From Proteiniclasticum sp043951855 (lineage in GTDB: Bacteria > Bacillota > Clostridia > Clostridiales > Clostridiaceae): 64,000 nucleotides of DNA. Each line of letters starts with the position of its first letter. Position 1 is the stretch's first letter. Both the position numbers and the translations under genes were made by a program. The notes below the pieces were generated by a model. That model was given only the letters and a program-made list of their open reading frames with translations, did not search any database and was not told the DNA's origin. Location: NCBI RefSeq assembly GCF_043951855.1, contig NZ_JBINJW010000007.1, forward strand, positions 62,001-126,000, given 5' to 3'. Below are positions 36,273 to 43,915 of this stretch, one piece after another.

Positions 36273-36608
36273 TCACCTCAACTCTGTATATTTTTTGCTT
36301 GTCCCATATGCTTTGTCTTTCTGATACTTTTCTCCATTCTTATTTAGCTTATGCTCAATAATTTCTGAGATATCTAAATTCAGTTTCTCTGCAAGTAGTA
36401 TGGAGTAGATCAATACATCGGCTAGCTCTTCTTTCATGTTATCGAGCTTGTCGATTTTCTCTAAGTCTGCTCCTGACCATTGAAATATCTCAAGGAGTTC
36501 CGCAGCTTCGAGACTGATTGAGATGGCTAAGTCTTTAGGATTATGAAACTGATCCCAGTTCCTTTCATCTCTGAACTTTATTATCTTTTCTATTAAATCC
36601 TGATTCAT
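36273..36608 (-). CDS. MazG-like nucleotide pyrophosphohydrolase
   Basis: About 111 residues, all-alpha. The metal-binding motifs of the MazG/dUTPase-like superfamily are present: SLEAAELLEIFQW (EAAEL) and EELADVLIYSILLAEKL (EELAD). Such enzymes hydrolyse NTPs or dNTPs to monophosphate and pyrophosphate. The start is set at ATG 36608 because GGAGG lies 5 bases upstream; an ATG six codons earlier lacks a site. First gene of the pair with DUF2075; nucleotide depletion or house-cleaning combined with a nuclease-helicase is a plausible defence pairing, which is inference. Confidence 0.85.
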   Translation of the reverse strand: MNQDLIEKIIKFRDERNWDQFHNPKDLAISISLEAAELLEIFQWSGADLEKIDKLDNMKEELADVLIYSILLAEKLNLDISEIIEHKLNKNGEKYQKDKAYGTSKKYTELR

Positions 36609-36626
36609 ATATCCTCCAGTGAACAA

Positions 36627-36979
36627 TAAATTATCTAATAATTCTTATTATAACTTATTTATCGAAAAATGAATAATTTAGAAAGAAATACGTATAATAT
36701 AAATTTTATAGTGTAAAGAAAAAATCTATTAATCTTGATATTTGATTAGGTCGGAATGTCAAAGTATATAAAGATAAATATTCAGAAAGTGAATATTAAA
36801 ATAGAATAATTATGATTAAAATATTATTTCCTATATATTGTATTAATTTTTAGAATATTCTATAATATTTTTGAGCATAAGATTTTGATGTGATTTGATA
36901 ATCATCATAGCTGATGATGGCTAGAAGTATTACTAAGTGCAATTTTGCCGCGAGATGTATTTTGAGGATGGAGGTTAAC
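36627..36979. other. Very AT-rich divergent promoter region
   Basis: Separates the MazG operon (-) from the exonuclease-BRCT gene (+). On the minus strand TATAAT at 36652-36647 is a candidate -10 for mazG. On the plus strand many A/T-rich hexamers make the promoter ambiguous. No coding frame or RNA seen. The strong A+T bias differs from the metabolic regions on both sides. Confidence 0.5.
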
Positions 36980-38350
36980 ATGAAAAAAATCACATATTTT
37001 GATGTGGAATATGCAAATCCTAAAAATAAATCTATTTGCCAATTAGGATTATTATGTGAAGATTATGATTCTGGAAAGCCATACTATCCAGAACAGAATC
37101 TCTATTTAAATCCACAAGATGGTTTTGACGATATTTGTGTTAAGATTCATGGAATTTCCTTTTCTAAAGTTAAGGATGAACCCTTTTTACCTGAGGTGTG
37201 GTCTGATATAAAAAAATATTTTAATAACACAGTTGTTGTTGGGCACAATTTAGCTAATGCAGATCTTAATGCATTGGCAAGAAATCTAAAACGCTATAGT
37301 TTAGAGATTCCTGAGTTTTACTATATTTGCACCCTTGACCTCGCTAAGAAATATGTGCCACCTTTTACTGTGGAAAACTACCGTATGGGTACACTTTGTA
37401 AGTGCTTTGATATCGATATAGATTTTGAGCATGATGCTTTTGCTGATGCAAGTGCGAATGCAAACTTATTTAGAGCGTTGGTTAAAAATTATGATATTTA
37501 CATAGAGGAGCATATTAGAAGATATGATCCGATTGAAATAAAAGATTTTGAACAGTTCATGGCTACTCCAGTAATCAGAAAGGCAATAGTTGAATTTTAT
37601 GGTATGGTGAAAGGGTTTTCTATTGATAATAAAATCACCTTCACCGAAGCGAATTACATTAGAAATTGGAGAAATCAGTACTGTCTATATACTGGAACAG
37701 AGGAGTTAGCCTCTATTATTGATGTCATTGACCGTATTCTAGAGGATGGAGTCGTTACGCTTGAAGAATCTTTTGAACTTCAGAGTATCGTTAGACAATA
37801 TATGGCTATCACCTCAAAATCTCCTGTTACTTTAGGTACGCAGGTACTAAATGGAATCATGAAGGGTATAATTATTGACGGCGAAATATCTACTGAAGAA
37901 AGTGAAAACCTAAGAAATTGGTTGAATGAAAATAGTTTTCTCTCCGGGCATCATCCTTTTGATAAAGTTATGTGTATGCTGGAGGAAGCTCTTACTGATT
38001 CACTAATTACTGAAGAAGAATCGGGATATATTACTGAATCGATACAAAGCATTCTGAATCCAATTGAAGCGTTGAAGGTACAAGTCAATTCAGTTGATGG
38101 GAAACATGTCTGCCTTTCAGGTAATTTTGTCTTTGGAAGTAAGACTGATGTAAGCCAATATATTGTAAATCGTGGCGGAATCATTGATAACACAGTAAAG
38201 AAATCAACGAATATTTTGCTGATTGGAAACCTTGAGTGCCAAGCATACTCTAACGGAACTTATGGTAGTAAAGTGATAAAAGCTATTGAATATAATCAGA
38301 AAGGATGCAGTATTCAAATAGTGAAAGAGAAGGATTTAATTATTAAGTAA
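36980..38350 (+). CDS. DEDDh exonuclease with helical TerB-like repeats and BRCT domain
   Basis: 456 residues. The N-terminal 180 residues are a DnaQ-type 3'-5' exonuclease: TYFDVEYANP (DxE), VVVGHNLANADLNAL, and HDAFADASANANL (His and Asp of DEDDh). The middle (about 195-360) has two similar helical units with acidic turns (KITFTEANYIRNW, then GEISTEESENLRNWL), each followed by a second acidic unit, resembling TerB-like repeats. The C-terminal 80 residues are a BRCT domain (GKHVCLSGNFVFGSKTDVSQ, ending near IVKEKDLI). ATG 36980 has GGAGG 5 bases upstream; the longer frame upstream lacks a site. The role is likely DNA repair or defence. Confidence 0.8.
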   Translation: MKKITYFDVEYANPKNKSICQLGLLCEDYDSGKPYYPEQNLYLNPQDGFDDICVKIHGISFSKVKDEPFLPEVWSDIKKYFNNTVVVGHNLANADLNALARNLKRYSLEIPEFYYICTLDLAKKYVPPFTVENYRMGTLCKCFDIDIDFEHDAFADASANANLFRALVKNYDIYIEEHIRRYDPIEIKDFEQFMATPVIRKAIVEFYGMVKGFSIDNKITFTEANYIRNWRNQYCLYTGTEELASIIDVIDRILEDGVVTLEESFELQSIVRQYMAITSKSPVTLGTQVLNGIMKGIIIDGEISTEESENLRNWLNENSFLSGHHPFDKVMCMLEEALTDSLITEEESGYITESIQSILNPIEALKVQVNSVDGKHVCLSGNFVFGSKTDVSQYIVNRGGIIDNTVKKSTNILLIGNLECQAYSNGTYGSKVIKAIEYNQKGCSIQIVKEKDLIIK

Positions 38351-38406
38351 ATGAATTAACAACAAATTGAGATTTATTAAATTTGATGATCGAAAGTGAA
38401 GCTCAT

Positions 38407-38431
38407 AGTAGTTAACTCCAGTTTAACTACT
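38407..38431. promoter_or_regulatory. Inverted repeat upstream of the HIRAN lipoprotein
   Basis: AGTAGTTAA (38407-38415) and TTAACTACT (38423-38431) are perfect 9-base inverted half-sites around a 7-base spacer, about 40 bases before the start codon. No T run follows, so an operator or leader hairpin is more likely than a terminator. Confidence 0.4.
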
Positions 38432-38468
38432 TAAGAGAAGAGGCTGCTTAATAGGGGGAGATGCATGG

Positions 38469-38876
38469 ATGCTAATCAATCAAAAACGCATAATAGTAAT
38501 CCTGGTTTTGATTTCTGTTTTTCTTGTAGCGTGTACACCTAAGTATGTTTTACAAGACGAAATATATTCAAAGGTGGCAGGTGTAACATTTGAAAATGAA
38601 GATGGAGTGAATCGTCAAGAACTACTCTCCGAGCTGAGTTCAGGAGAGGAACTGGAACTTAGGTTGGAGCCGGAGAACCGTTATGATAAAAATGCTGTTG
38701 AAATCTATTCATCATTAGGGAAAATCGGATATATTAATAGAGAATTAGCACCTTATATATCAACATTGATAAATGAAGATGTGCGAGTTGATGTAGTAGT
38801 AAGTGAAATTACAGGTGGTGGACCTAGTCTGTTTTATGGATGCAATATCAAAATTTCTATTTATGATAAGAGTTAA
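38469..38876 (+). CDS. HIRAN-domain lipoprotein
   Basis: 135 residues. Signal peptide with lipobox VFLVACT (Cys22), then a single HIRAN-like domain (about 35-130): SKVAGVTFEN, LSSGEELELRLEPENRYDKN with AVEIYSS, and GKIGYINRELAPYIS. HIRAN domains are known mainly as DNA-binding modules, in helicases and nucleases, that recognise DNA ends. A lipidated, exported one is unusual and suggests it binds something outside the membrane, perhaps incoming DNA or another ligand. Ribosome site AGGGGGAG, 8 bases from ATG. It precedes the membrane protein gene by 34 bases. Confidence 0.72.
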   Translation: MLINQKRIIVILVLISVFLVACTPKYVLQDEIYSKVAGVTFENEDGVNRQELLSELSSGEELELRLEPENRYDKNAVEIYSSLGKIGYINRELAPYISTLINEDVRVDVVVSEITGGGPSLFYGCNIKISIYDKS

Positions 38877-38910
38877 TGATAAGTTGTCTGAATAGTGAAA
38901 GGATGAAGAG

Positions 38911-40530
38911 ATGGATATAATAAAATGGATCTTTTTTATGGGACTAGGCACATTTATAGGATCATTTGGTGTAGTACAGCTACTTATTTTGGTTTTATAT
39001 TCTCTGCCAACTAATAAAGCTCTGAATGAAAAAGGTTTTGTTACAAATGTTCAAGAGATGGAAAAGTCAGACAGATCTTCGATTTTGTTATTATCACTTA
39101 TTACTCTGACAATATCTTTCCTAGTATTTAATTATACATCAAGCAATAATTTGACGATTTACATTAGCGCTATTCTACTGATGGTATTTGTTGGGAGGAA
39201 ACAGTTAAAAGGAAATAATGATAATATTTCAGATTATTTAAGAAGCCATCAGAGATATTTTGTCGATATTAGTATGCTTGATGAAAAAGAAACGAATAAC
39301 TTAATTAGTATTCTCCAAGGTCATTATAGTACACAGAAGCAGGGCGTTGGTGGGTTTCTTCTCCTCTATATTTGTGCTATTGCTTATTATTCATATAGAG
39401 CATTAACTTCCATCTTCGATTTAATGAGATGGTTAAGTAACTCTGAGTTAATCACTTACATGGTAGAGACAGATTCCAAATTAATTCCTTTTTCAGTCCT
39501 TCAAATAATAGCAGCAATAGGAATTATTTCATTTGGGATTTACGTTGTATATAGTATCTACAAAAGAAAAAGAACAATAAAGAATATAGTCAGAAATTAC
39601 CATATCTTATTGATAACTGTAAGTGTTGTTACATTGTTTATGGCAAGTCTCATACCATCAATTCTACAGGAAGAGATGATATATGTAATTTTTATAGAAG
39701 TGGTTATCACCATATTTTTTGCGGTCTGGGGGATTCAGTTTTTTAGCAATTCAATCAGGGTTGGATTCACTTTTGGGTTTAATAATTTAAAGCTCAATAG
39801 GGATAGTGTTGATGATCAAAATGATCTAAAAGGTCAAATCGAGTTTCAGATTAAGAATAGCATCTCAATCTCTAATCAAATAAGTAATGCAGAAATTGAG
39901 AAGAAAAAAGCAAAAAGGAGAGAATTAATAGGGAAAAGGTTAAGTCAATTTACAGCAGTACTTCTAGTGGGGGTTTGTATTTTAGCATTAGTAATTTGGT
40001 TCAGTGTTAACTACACTGCATTTGGGAAATATATGAATGCAAATGCGCTGTATCAATTAGGTAGATATGATGAGGCCTGTACCGTCTATGAACAGTTGGG
40101 GGATTATAGAGATGCAAAAGAAAATATTAAAATAGTAAAATATGGGATGGCTGTTGATGAATACACACTTGGGAATTTAATGAAGTCACATAAATTATTC
40201 CAATCAATTGAAGGCTATCGGGATTCTAAATCTTATATAGATAATATTAAGCCTTATCTTAGGCACGCTGGGTTTAGTTTAGAAGGGAGATTTTCTTCGA
40301 ATGGGAAGTACTTTGAATATATTGAACAAGGAGATAATGTAGAAGTGAATTCAAATATACCGTCATTTGATGGAGAATACTTTCAACTAACTGATTTTGG
40401 AACAATAATGCAATTTGGAAAGGATGATAGTTATTCTGATTCGTACAAATTCTTTTTTGTGAATGAAGATATTCTTTATGTAACTTCCTTGAAAAACGGT
40501 GCTACCTATAAATTGCATAGAGAAAAATAA
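38911..40530 (+). CDS. Multi-pass membrane protein with TPR-like repeats
   Basis: 539 residues. About six membrane helices up to residue 275, a cytoplasmic Lys/Glu-rich linker (about 310-345), another membrane helix (about 347-367, AVLLVGVCILALVIWFSVNY) and an outside C-terminal half. That half starts with tetratricopeptide-like repeats (ANALYQLGRYDEACTVYEQL, then GDYRDAKENI) and ends with a beta-rich lipocalin-like module containing GKYFEYIEQGDNVEV and TYKLHREK. I do not recognise a family. Probably co-transcribed with the HIRAN lipoprotein, both acting at the cell surface. Confidence 0.7.
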   Translation: MDIIKWIFFMGLGTFIGSFGVVQLLILVLYSLPTNKALNEKGFVTNVQEMEKSDRSSILLLSLITLTISFLVFNYTSSNNLTIYISAILLMVFVGRKQLKGNNDNISDYLRSHQRYFVDISMLDEKETNNLISILQGHYSTQKQGVGGFLLLYICAIAYYSYRALTSIFDLMRWLSNSELITYMVETDSKLIPFSVLQIIAAIGIISFGIYVVYSIYKRKRTIKNIVRNYHILLITVSVVTLFMASLIPSILQEEMIYVIFIEVVITIFFAVWGIQFFSNSIRVGFTFGFNNLKLNRDSVDDQNDLKGQIEFQIKNSISISNQISNAEIEKKKAKRRELIGKRLSQFTAVLLVGVCILALVIWFSVNYTAFGKYMNANALYQLGRYDEACTVYEQLGDYRDAKENIKIVKYGMAVDEYTLGNLMKSHKLFQSIEGYRDSKSYIDNIKPYLRHAGFSLEGRFSSNGKYFEYIEQGDNVEVNSNIPSFDGEYFQLTDFGTIMQFGKDDSYSDSYKFFFVNEDILYVTSLKNGATYKLHREK

Positions 40531-40645
40531 ATGAATTTTTTCGAGATAATGGTGATAGACGACGTGAATTTTGTTAGGAGGAAGTTACTCTAGTTGACTA
40601 GACCAAGAGTATCTTTATCAACTTAATGACTAAAGAAAACCGCAC

Positions 40646-41044
40646 TTATTTATGATATGGTTCACCGTACCATATCCTAAATGCCCTATAAATCTGCTCC
40701 AGCATACAGACGACAGATAGATCATCACTCATATCAAGAGTGGTAAGACTTAGTGTGTCATCTGTATCTACCTTCATATTAATCACAAAGGCGATCTTAG
40801 AATGTCCGTTTAAAGTGAGCTCCTGGATCTTTTCCGAAAAGGAAACAGAATCCAGGGCTTTTCCTTTTGCATATACTCTGAAAGTATAGCAGGAAGAAAC
40901 GAGAGGAAGAACATCACTTTGGTTTTCCACTTCCTGCAGAATCAGATTGCAGTACCTCTTCAGTCTTTTACTGTATTCCTTAATGGCACCCAGATAATAA
41001 TCTGGGATTTCATTCTTCCTATAGATAACAAGCAGTGTAACCAT
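40646..41044 (-). CDS. Short, divergent RlmH-like SPOUT methyltransferase
   Basis: 132 residues, whereas typical RlmH (23S rRNA pseudouridine-1915 N3-methyltransferase) has about 155-160. The C-terminal ending LEQIYRAFRIWYGEPYHK matches RlmH well, and the N-terminal YRKNEIPDYYLGAIKEYSKR is also alike. The central SAM-binding glycine loop (normally like FvIGGa.G) is replaced by IAFVINMKVDTDDT, and the family's following Ser/Gly stretch is shortened. It may be an inactive or altered-specificity paralogue. GGGAGG lies 7 bases before ATG. The gene's 3' end faces the AT-rich defence region. Confidence 0.72.
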   Translation of the reverse strand: MVTLLVIYRKNEIPDYYLGAIKEYSKRLKRYCNLILQEVENQSDVLPLVSSCYTFRVYAKGKALDSVSFSEKIQELTLNGHSKIAFVINMKVDTDDTLSLTTLDMSDDLSVVCMLEQIYRAFRIWYGEPYHK

Positions 41045-41127
41045 AGTTTCGCCTCCCTTGTATTACTATAATCATACCATGATTTTTTCTAGGTATAGGA
41101 TGAAAATAACATATCTCCATTTAAATA

Positions 41128-41168
41128 AATTGAGTGCAATTGAAATTTAGGCCGTTATCTATTATAGT
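41128..41168 (+). promoter_or_regulatory. Promoter and candidate MarR operator
   Basis: -35 TTGAAA (41140-41145), 17-base spacer, -10 TATAGT (41163-41168). The inverted repeat AATTG-AGTG-CAATT (41128-41141) overlaps the -35, a usual place for MarR autorepression. Transcription would begin at about 41175, the A of the start codon. Confidence 0.6.
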
Positions 41169-41174
41169 AGTAAT

Positions 41175-41627
41175 ATGGATAAGAATAGAATAAGCTATGG
41201 AAAAGAAAACGACACAAACCTAAAGCTTCTGATCTCTCTGAGCAGAGGCTTATCGAATATCAGTAGAGAGACCATGAGAAACATTAAGGAATACGGCATT
41301 ACCCCCTCCCAGTTTATGGTTCTGGAAGTCTTATATCACAAAGGAGAGATGAGAGTCTGTGATATTACAGAAAAAATACTGTCCACTGGGGGGAATATGA
41401 CTGTGGTCATCAACAATCTGCTGAAAGAAGAATACATTGAAAAAATACCGACCCCAGGGGATCGCAGATCCTACAGCGTCAGGATCACGAAAAAAGGAGA
41501 AGAGCTCATCAGTGCGCTTTTTCCCGGACACCTTGAGATTCTGGCGCAGTCCATGGATGGACTGAACCATGAGGAGAAGCAGGAGATGATCCGCCTACTA
41601 AAGAAGATGCAGAGGATCGAAGAATGA
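41175..41627 (+). CDS. MarR-family transcriptional regulator
   Basis: 150 residues with a winged helix-turn-helix (YGITPSQFMVLEVLYHKGEM, then VCDITEKILSTGGNMTVVIN, wing TPGDRRSYSVRIT). Such proteins sense phenolic or other small ligands. No ribosome site is seen before ATG 41175, and the promoter boxes place the transcript start at or next to the ATG, so it may be translated from a leaderless mRNA. It overlaps the transporter gene by four bases (ATGA) and probably regulates both. Confidence 0.87.
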   Translation: MDKNRISYGKENDTNLKLLISLSRGLSNISRETMRNIKEYGITPSQFMVLEVLYHKGEMRVCDITEKILSTGGNMTVVINNLLKEEYIEKIPTPGDRRSYSVRITKKGEELISALFPGHLEILAQSMDGLNHEEKQEMIRLLKKMQRIEE

Positions 41628-42634
41628 AGACGCTGAGAAAATATGTGGGATACCGCACACTGAAAACAGCCATCGGCGCAGCTGTCGCCATCATCATCGC
41701 AGAATACATCGGGCTCAGCTACGCCGTATCGGCTGGTGTCATCACCGTTCTGAGCGTGCAGAGCACCAAGAGAAAGTCCATCGAAATCGCCATAAGAAGA
41801 CTGGGGTCTACAACCCTAGCGATTATGGTGGCCGTTGTGGTCTTTCTTCTCATGGGCTACTCCGCGGTGAGTTTCGGAATCTACCTACTCCTCTTCATAC
41901 CCATTGCGGCAGCATTTAATCTCAATGATGGGATTGTGCCCAGCACGGTGCTTGTAACCCACCTGCTGGTGGAAGAGTCTGTAGCTCTTTCCTGGATTCT
42001 CAATGAATACGGCATTCTCATCGTAGGGGCAGGAATTGCGCTCCTCTTCAACATATACATGCCCAGTGTGGAGAAGGATATTAAGGAGGCGCAGAAGGAT
42101 GTAGAACGACTCTTCAAGAAAATCCTTGCCAGTTTCTCGGAAGACATTCTATCCCAGTCTGTGAACATAGAAGAAGAGAAGATGTTCAAGGAACTGGATG
42201 CCACCCTGACGAGAGGATTTGAAAAAGCCCACAGGCTTTCCTCCAATTATCTTTCGGAAACCTTCCTCTACTATGTCCGGTACATGGAGATGAGAATCAA
42301 GCAGTACGAGATTCTCAAGCAGATGAGAGAAGACCTGGGCAGGGTGGACAGCTACTACGAGCAGAACCGTCTTGTTGCCTCTCTGACGGAGCTTGTAGCT
42401 CATCAGTACAATGAGCTCAATACAGCCAGAGAACTCATTGACGATCTCAATGGTTATATGGAAATCTTCCGAAATCAGGACCTGCCGAAAACGAGAGAGG
42501 AATTTGAAAACAGATCCTCCCTCTATCAGTATGTCCGGGATCTACAGACCCTTCTGGAAATCAAGAAGGAATTTGCAGACTCTCTAACTGAGTATGACAA
42601 GAAAACATTCTGGAAAAAAGAGGATGCAGCATAG
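41624..42634 (+). CDS. Aromatic acid exporter family (ArAE/FUSC-like) protein
   Basis: 336 residues. The N-terminal half has five or six membrane helices starting YRTLKTAIGAAVAIIIAEYI and VLSVQSTKRKSIEIAIRRLG, the pattern of the DUF939/ArAE family. The C-terminal half (about 150-330) is soluble, helical and highly charged, as in the family. Related proteins are implicated in efflux of aromatic carboxylic acids. Coupling to a MarR regulator fits ligand-induced efflux. Confidence 0.85.
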   Translation: MKTLRKYVGYRTLKTAIGAAVAIIIAEYIGLSYAVSAGVITVLSVQSTKRKSIEIAIRRLGSTTLAIMVAVVVFLLMGYSAVSFGIYLLLFIPIAAAFNLNDGIVPSTVLVTHLLVEESVALSWILNEYGILIVGAGIALLFNIYMPSVEKDIKEAQKDVERLFKKILASFSEDILSQSVNIEEEKMFKELDATLTRGFEKAHRLSSNYLSETFLYYVRYMEMRIKQYEILKQMREDLGRVDSYYEQNRLVASLTELVAHQYNELNTARELIDDLNGYMEIFRNQDLPKTREEFENRSSLYQYVRDLQTLLEIKKEFADSLTEYDKKTFWKKEDAA

Positions 42635-42658
42635 ATCCACTACAACTCAAGGTATTTC

Positions 42659-42685
42659 AAAAGGGGTTCGCCAGAACCCCTTTTA
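42659..42685. terminator. Rho-independent terminator
   Basis: AAAAGGGGTTC (42659-42669) pairs with GAACCCCTTTT (42674-42684) with a 4-base loop. Ends the MarR-exporter operon and can also serve the convergent small membrane gene. Confidence 0.9.
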
Positions 42686-42780
42686 GTATGGAATGGATTA
42701 TGTTTAGAAACCCCAGAAAATAAGATTCATGCGCAGTCTGACCAGGAGGGAACTTGAGCGGTCTACTGCGTGAAAGAAAG

Positions 42781-43176
42781 CTATCTGTTCTCTTCAGCAG
42801 GGAGCACTGTAAGCTCATATCCTTTCACGAAGAGAAGAAGTAGTGTGAACAGTAGTATCAGCAGAAGAGAGGTGTTCATGAGCTTCTGCTGCGTATCAGG
42901 AAGTAAGATTCGCAATGAAAAAAGTATAATCAGCACGGGTAAACTCCATCTGGTCCATAAGGTGGATGTGACTTCCACCTGGTCACCATCTTTTACGGTT
43001 ACTCTATTACTTCTCACCCCGAACTGCATCACTTTCAGCTGTACCTGCTCATGAGGGATTTCGACCTCCACTTCTTTCTTATGGAAAACCGTACCGATCT
43101 TTTCTCCATTGGCATAGATATTTAAATTCGAACCGGACCCTTGCCAGCCTGTGTTTCTTTTCACTCTGATCAACAT
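42781..43176 (-). CDS. Small membrane protein with N-terminal beta domain
   Basis: 131 residues. The first 75 form a beta-sandwich-like cytoplasmic domain (RNTGWQGSGSNLNIYANGEK, IPHEQVQLKVMQFGVRSNRV). Two hydrophobic helices follow (about 79-92 and 102-117). No family recognised. GGAGGC precedes the ATG on the minus strand. Confidence 0.6.
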   Translation of the reverse strand: MLIRVKRNTGWQGSGSNLNIYANGEKIGTVFHKKEVEVEIPHEQVQLKVMQFGVRSNRVTVKDGDQVEVTSTLWTRWSLPVLIILFSLRILLPDTQQKLMNTSLLLILLFTLLLLFVKGYELTVLPAEENR

Positions 43177-43338
43177 AGGAAGCCTCCTTATGAGATGGAT
43201 TAAGAGAATATAGTGTTTAGTAAGTGGAGAAGTTAAAATATCAATAATTAAATCTTTTCATTATAAATTTATTATATATCATTCTAAGTGCTAATACTAT
43301 TACCACTAGCATCTGATGCGAAGCTGCATGAAACAAAG

Positions 43339-43372
43339 AGGCAGGGACACTATTAATAAGTGTTCCTGCCTT
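43339..43372 (-). terminator. Terminator of the minus-strand XRE gene
   Basis: AGGCAGGGACACT and AGTGTTCCTGCCT form a 13-bp stem with one G-T pair. In the minus direction it is followed by CTTTGTTTC. It lies just after the stop codon of the XRE regulator at 43383. Confidence 0.7.
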
Positions 43373-43382
43373 CTGGGCTTCT

Positions 43383-43721
43383 CTATTCTTTTTCCTCTCT
43401 TGCAGTCTTCTTCACCCTCAGGTAGGCGATGAGCTCTTCCTGGTCTCTTACATCCCACTGATCAAAATCCCTGATCAGCTCATAGAGCTCCACGCTGATG
43501 TGCTTTTCCATAAGCCGCATATCCTCCGGTTCTGCCAGAACGGAATAAATGGAAAGATCCAGCGCTCTGCAGAGACTGGTCAGCGTATCCACTGGTGGCG
43601 TGCTGTTTCCGTTTTCTATATCGCTGATATAGGAAATGGACAGATTTGTAGCCTGAGCAACGTCTTTCAGGATCATATTCTTCTCTAGTCTTGCTTTCTT
43701 CAGCTTTTCTCCAATATTCAT
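43383..43721 (-). CDS. XRE-family regulator with C-terminal extension
   Basis: 112 residues. Helix-turn-helix at about 5-60 (LKKARLEKNMILKDVAQATN, SISYISDIENGNSTP). The remaining 45 residues are acidic and helical and could form a dimerisation or SinR/SinI-like tail. AAGGAG lies 5 bases before ATG 43721. Divergent from the second XRE gene over 156 bases; both may share operators. Confidence 0.85.
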   Translation of the reverse strand: MNIGEKLKKARLEKNMILKDVAQATNLSISYISDIENGNSTPPVDTLTSLCRALDLSIYSVLAEPEDMRLMEKHISVELYELIRDFDQWDVRDQEELIAYLRVKKTAREEKE

Positions 43722-43805
43722 GTCCGCTCCTTAATTCCGTATATAGTAGTAGTTTAGCAAGTATTGGAGAAAATAAAAACTATCCCAAAGACCAGAAGCA
43801 ATATA

Positions 43806-43915
43806 TTTCGATAACAGCGTAAATGAATTGAATTATTTCGATAGTAACGTATAATTGATATCATAGGAGGTGCTGATTTGGTTAGTATCGGCGATAATAT
43901 ACGTAAATATCGAAA
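43806..43915. promoter_or_regulatory. Three copies of TTTCGATA-N4-CGTA, XRE operator set
   Basis: Copies at 43806-43821 and 43836-43851 on the plus strand, and 43900-43915 in inverted orientation inside the 5' coding part of the small XRE gene. The spacer is always four variable bases. The second copy fills the promoter spacer, so binding would block RNA polymerase. Confidence 0.7.
43828..43855 (+). promoter_or_regulatory. Promoter of the small XRE gene
   Basis: -35 TTGAAT (43828-43833), 16-base spacer, -10 TATAAT (43850-43855). The spacer is almost exactly the second operator copy. Confidence 0.7.

Noticed and set aside
38860..38872. Second copy of the rlmH 3'-end att-like core (TATTTATGATA) inside the island
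   Set aside because: An 11-base match in very AT-rich DNA that encodes the end of the HIRAN gene; easily chance.
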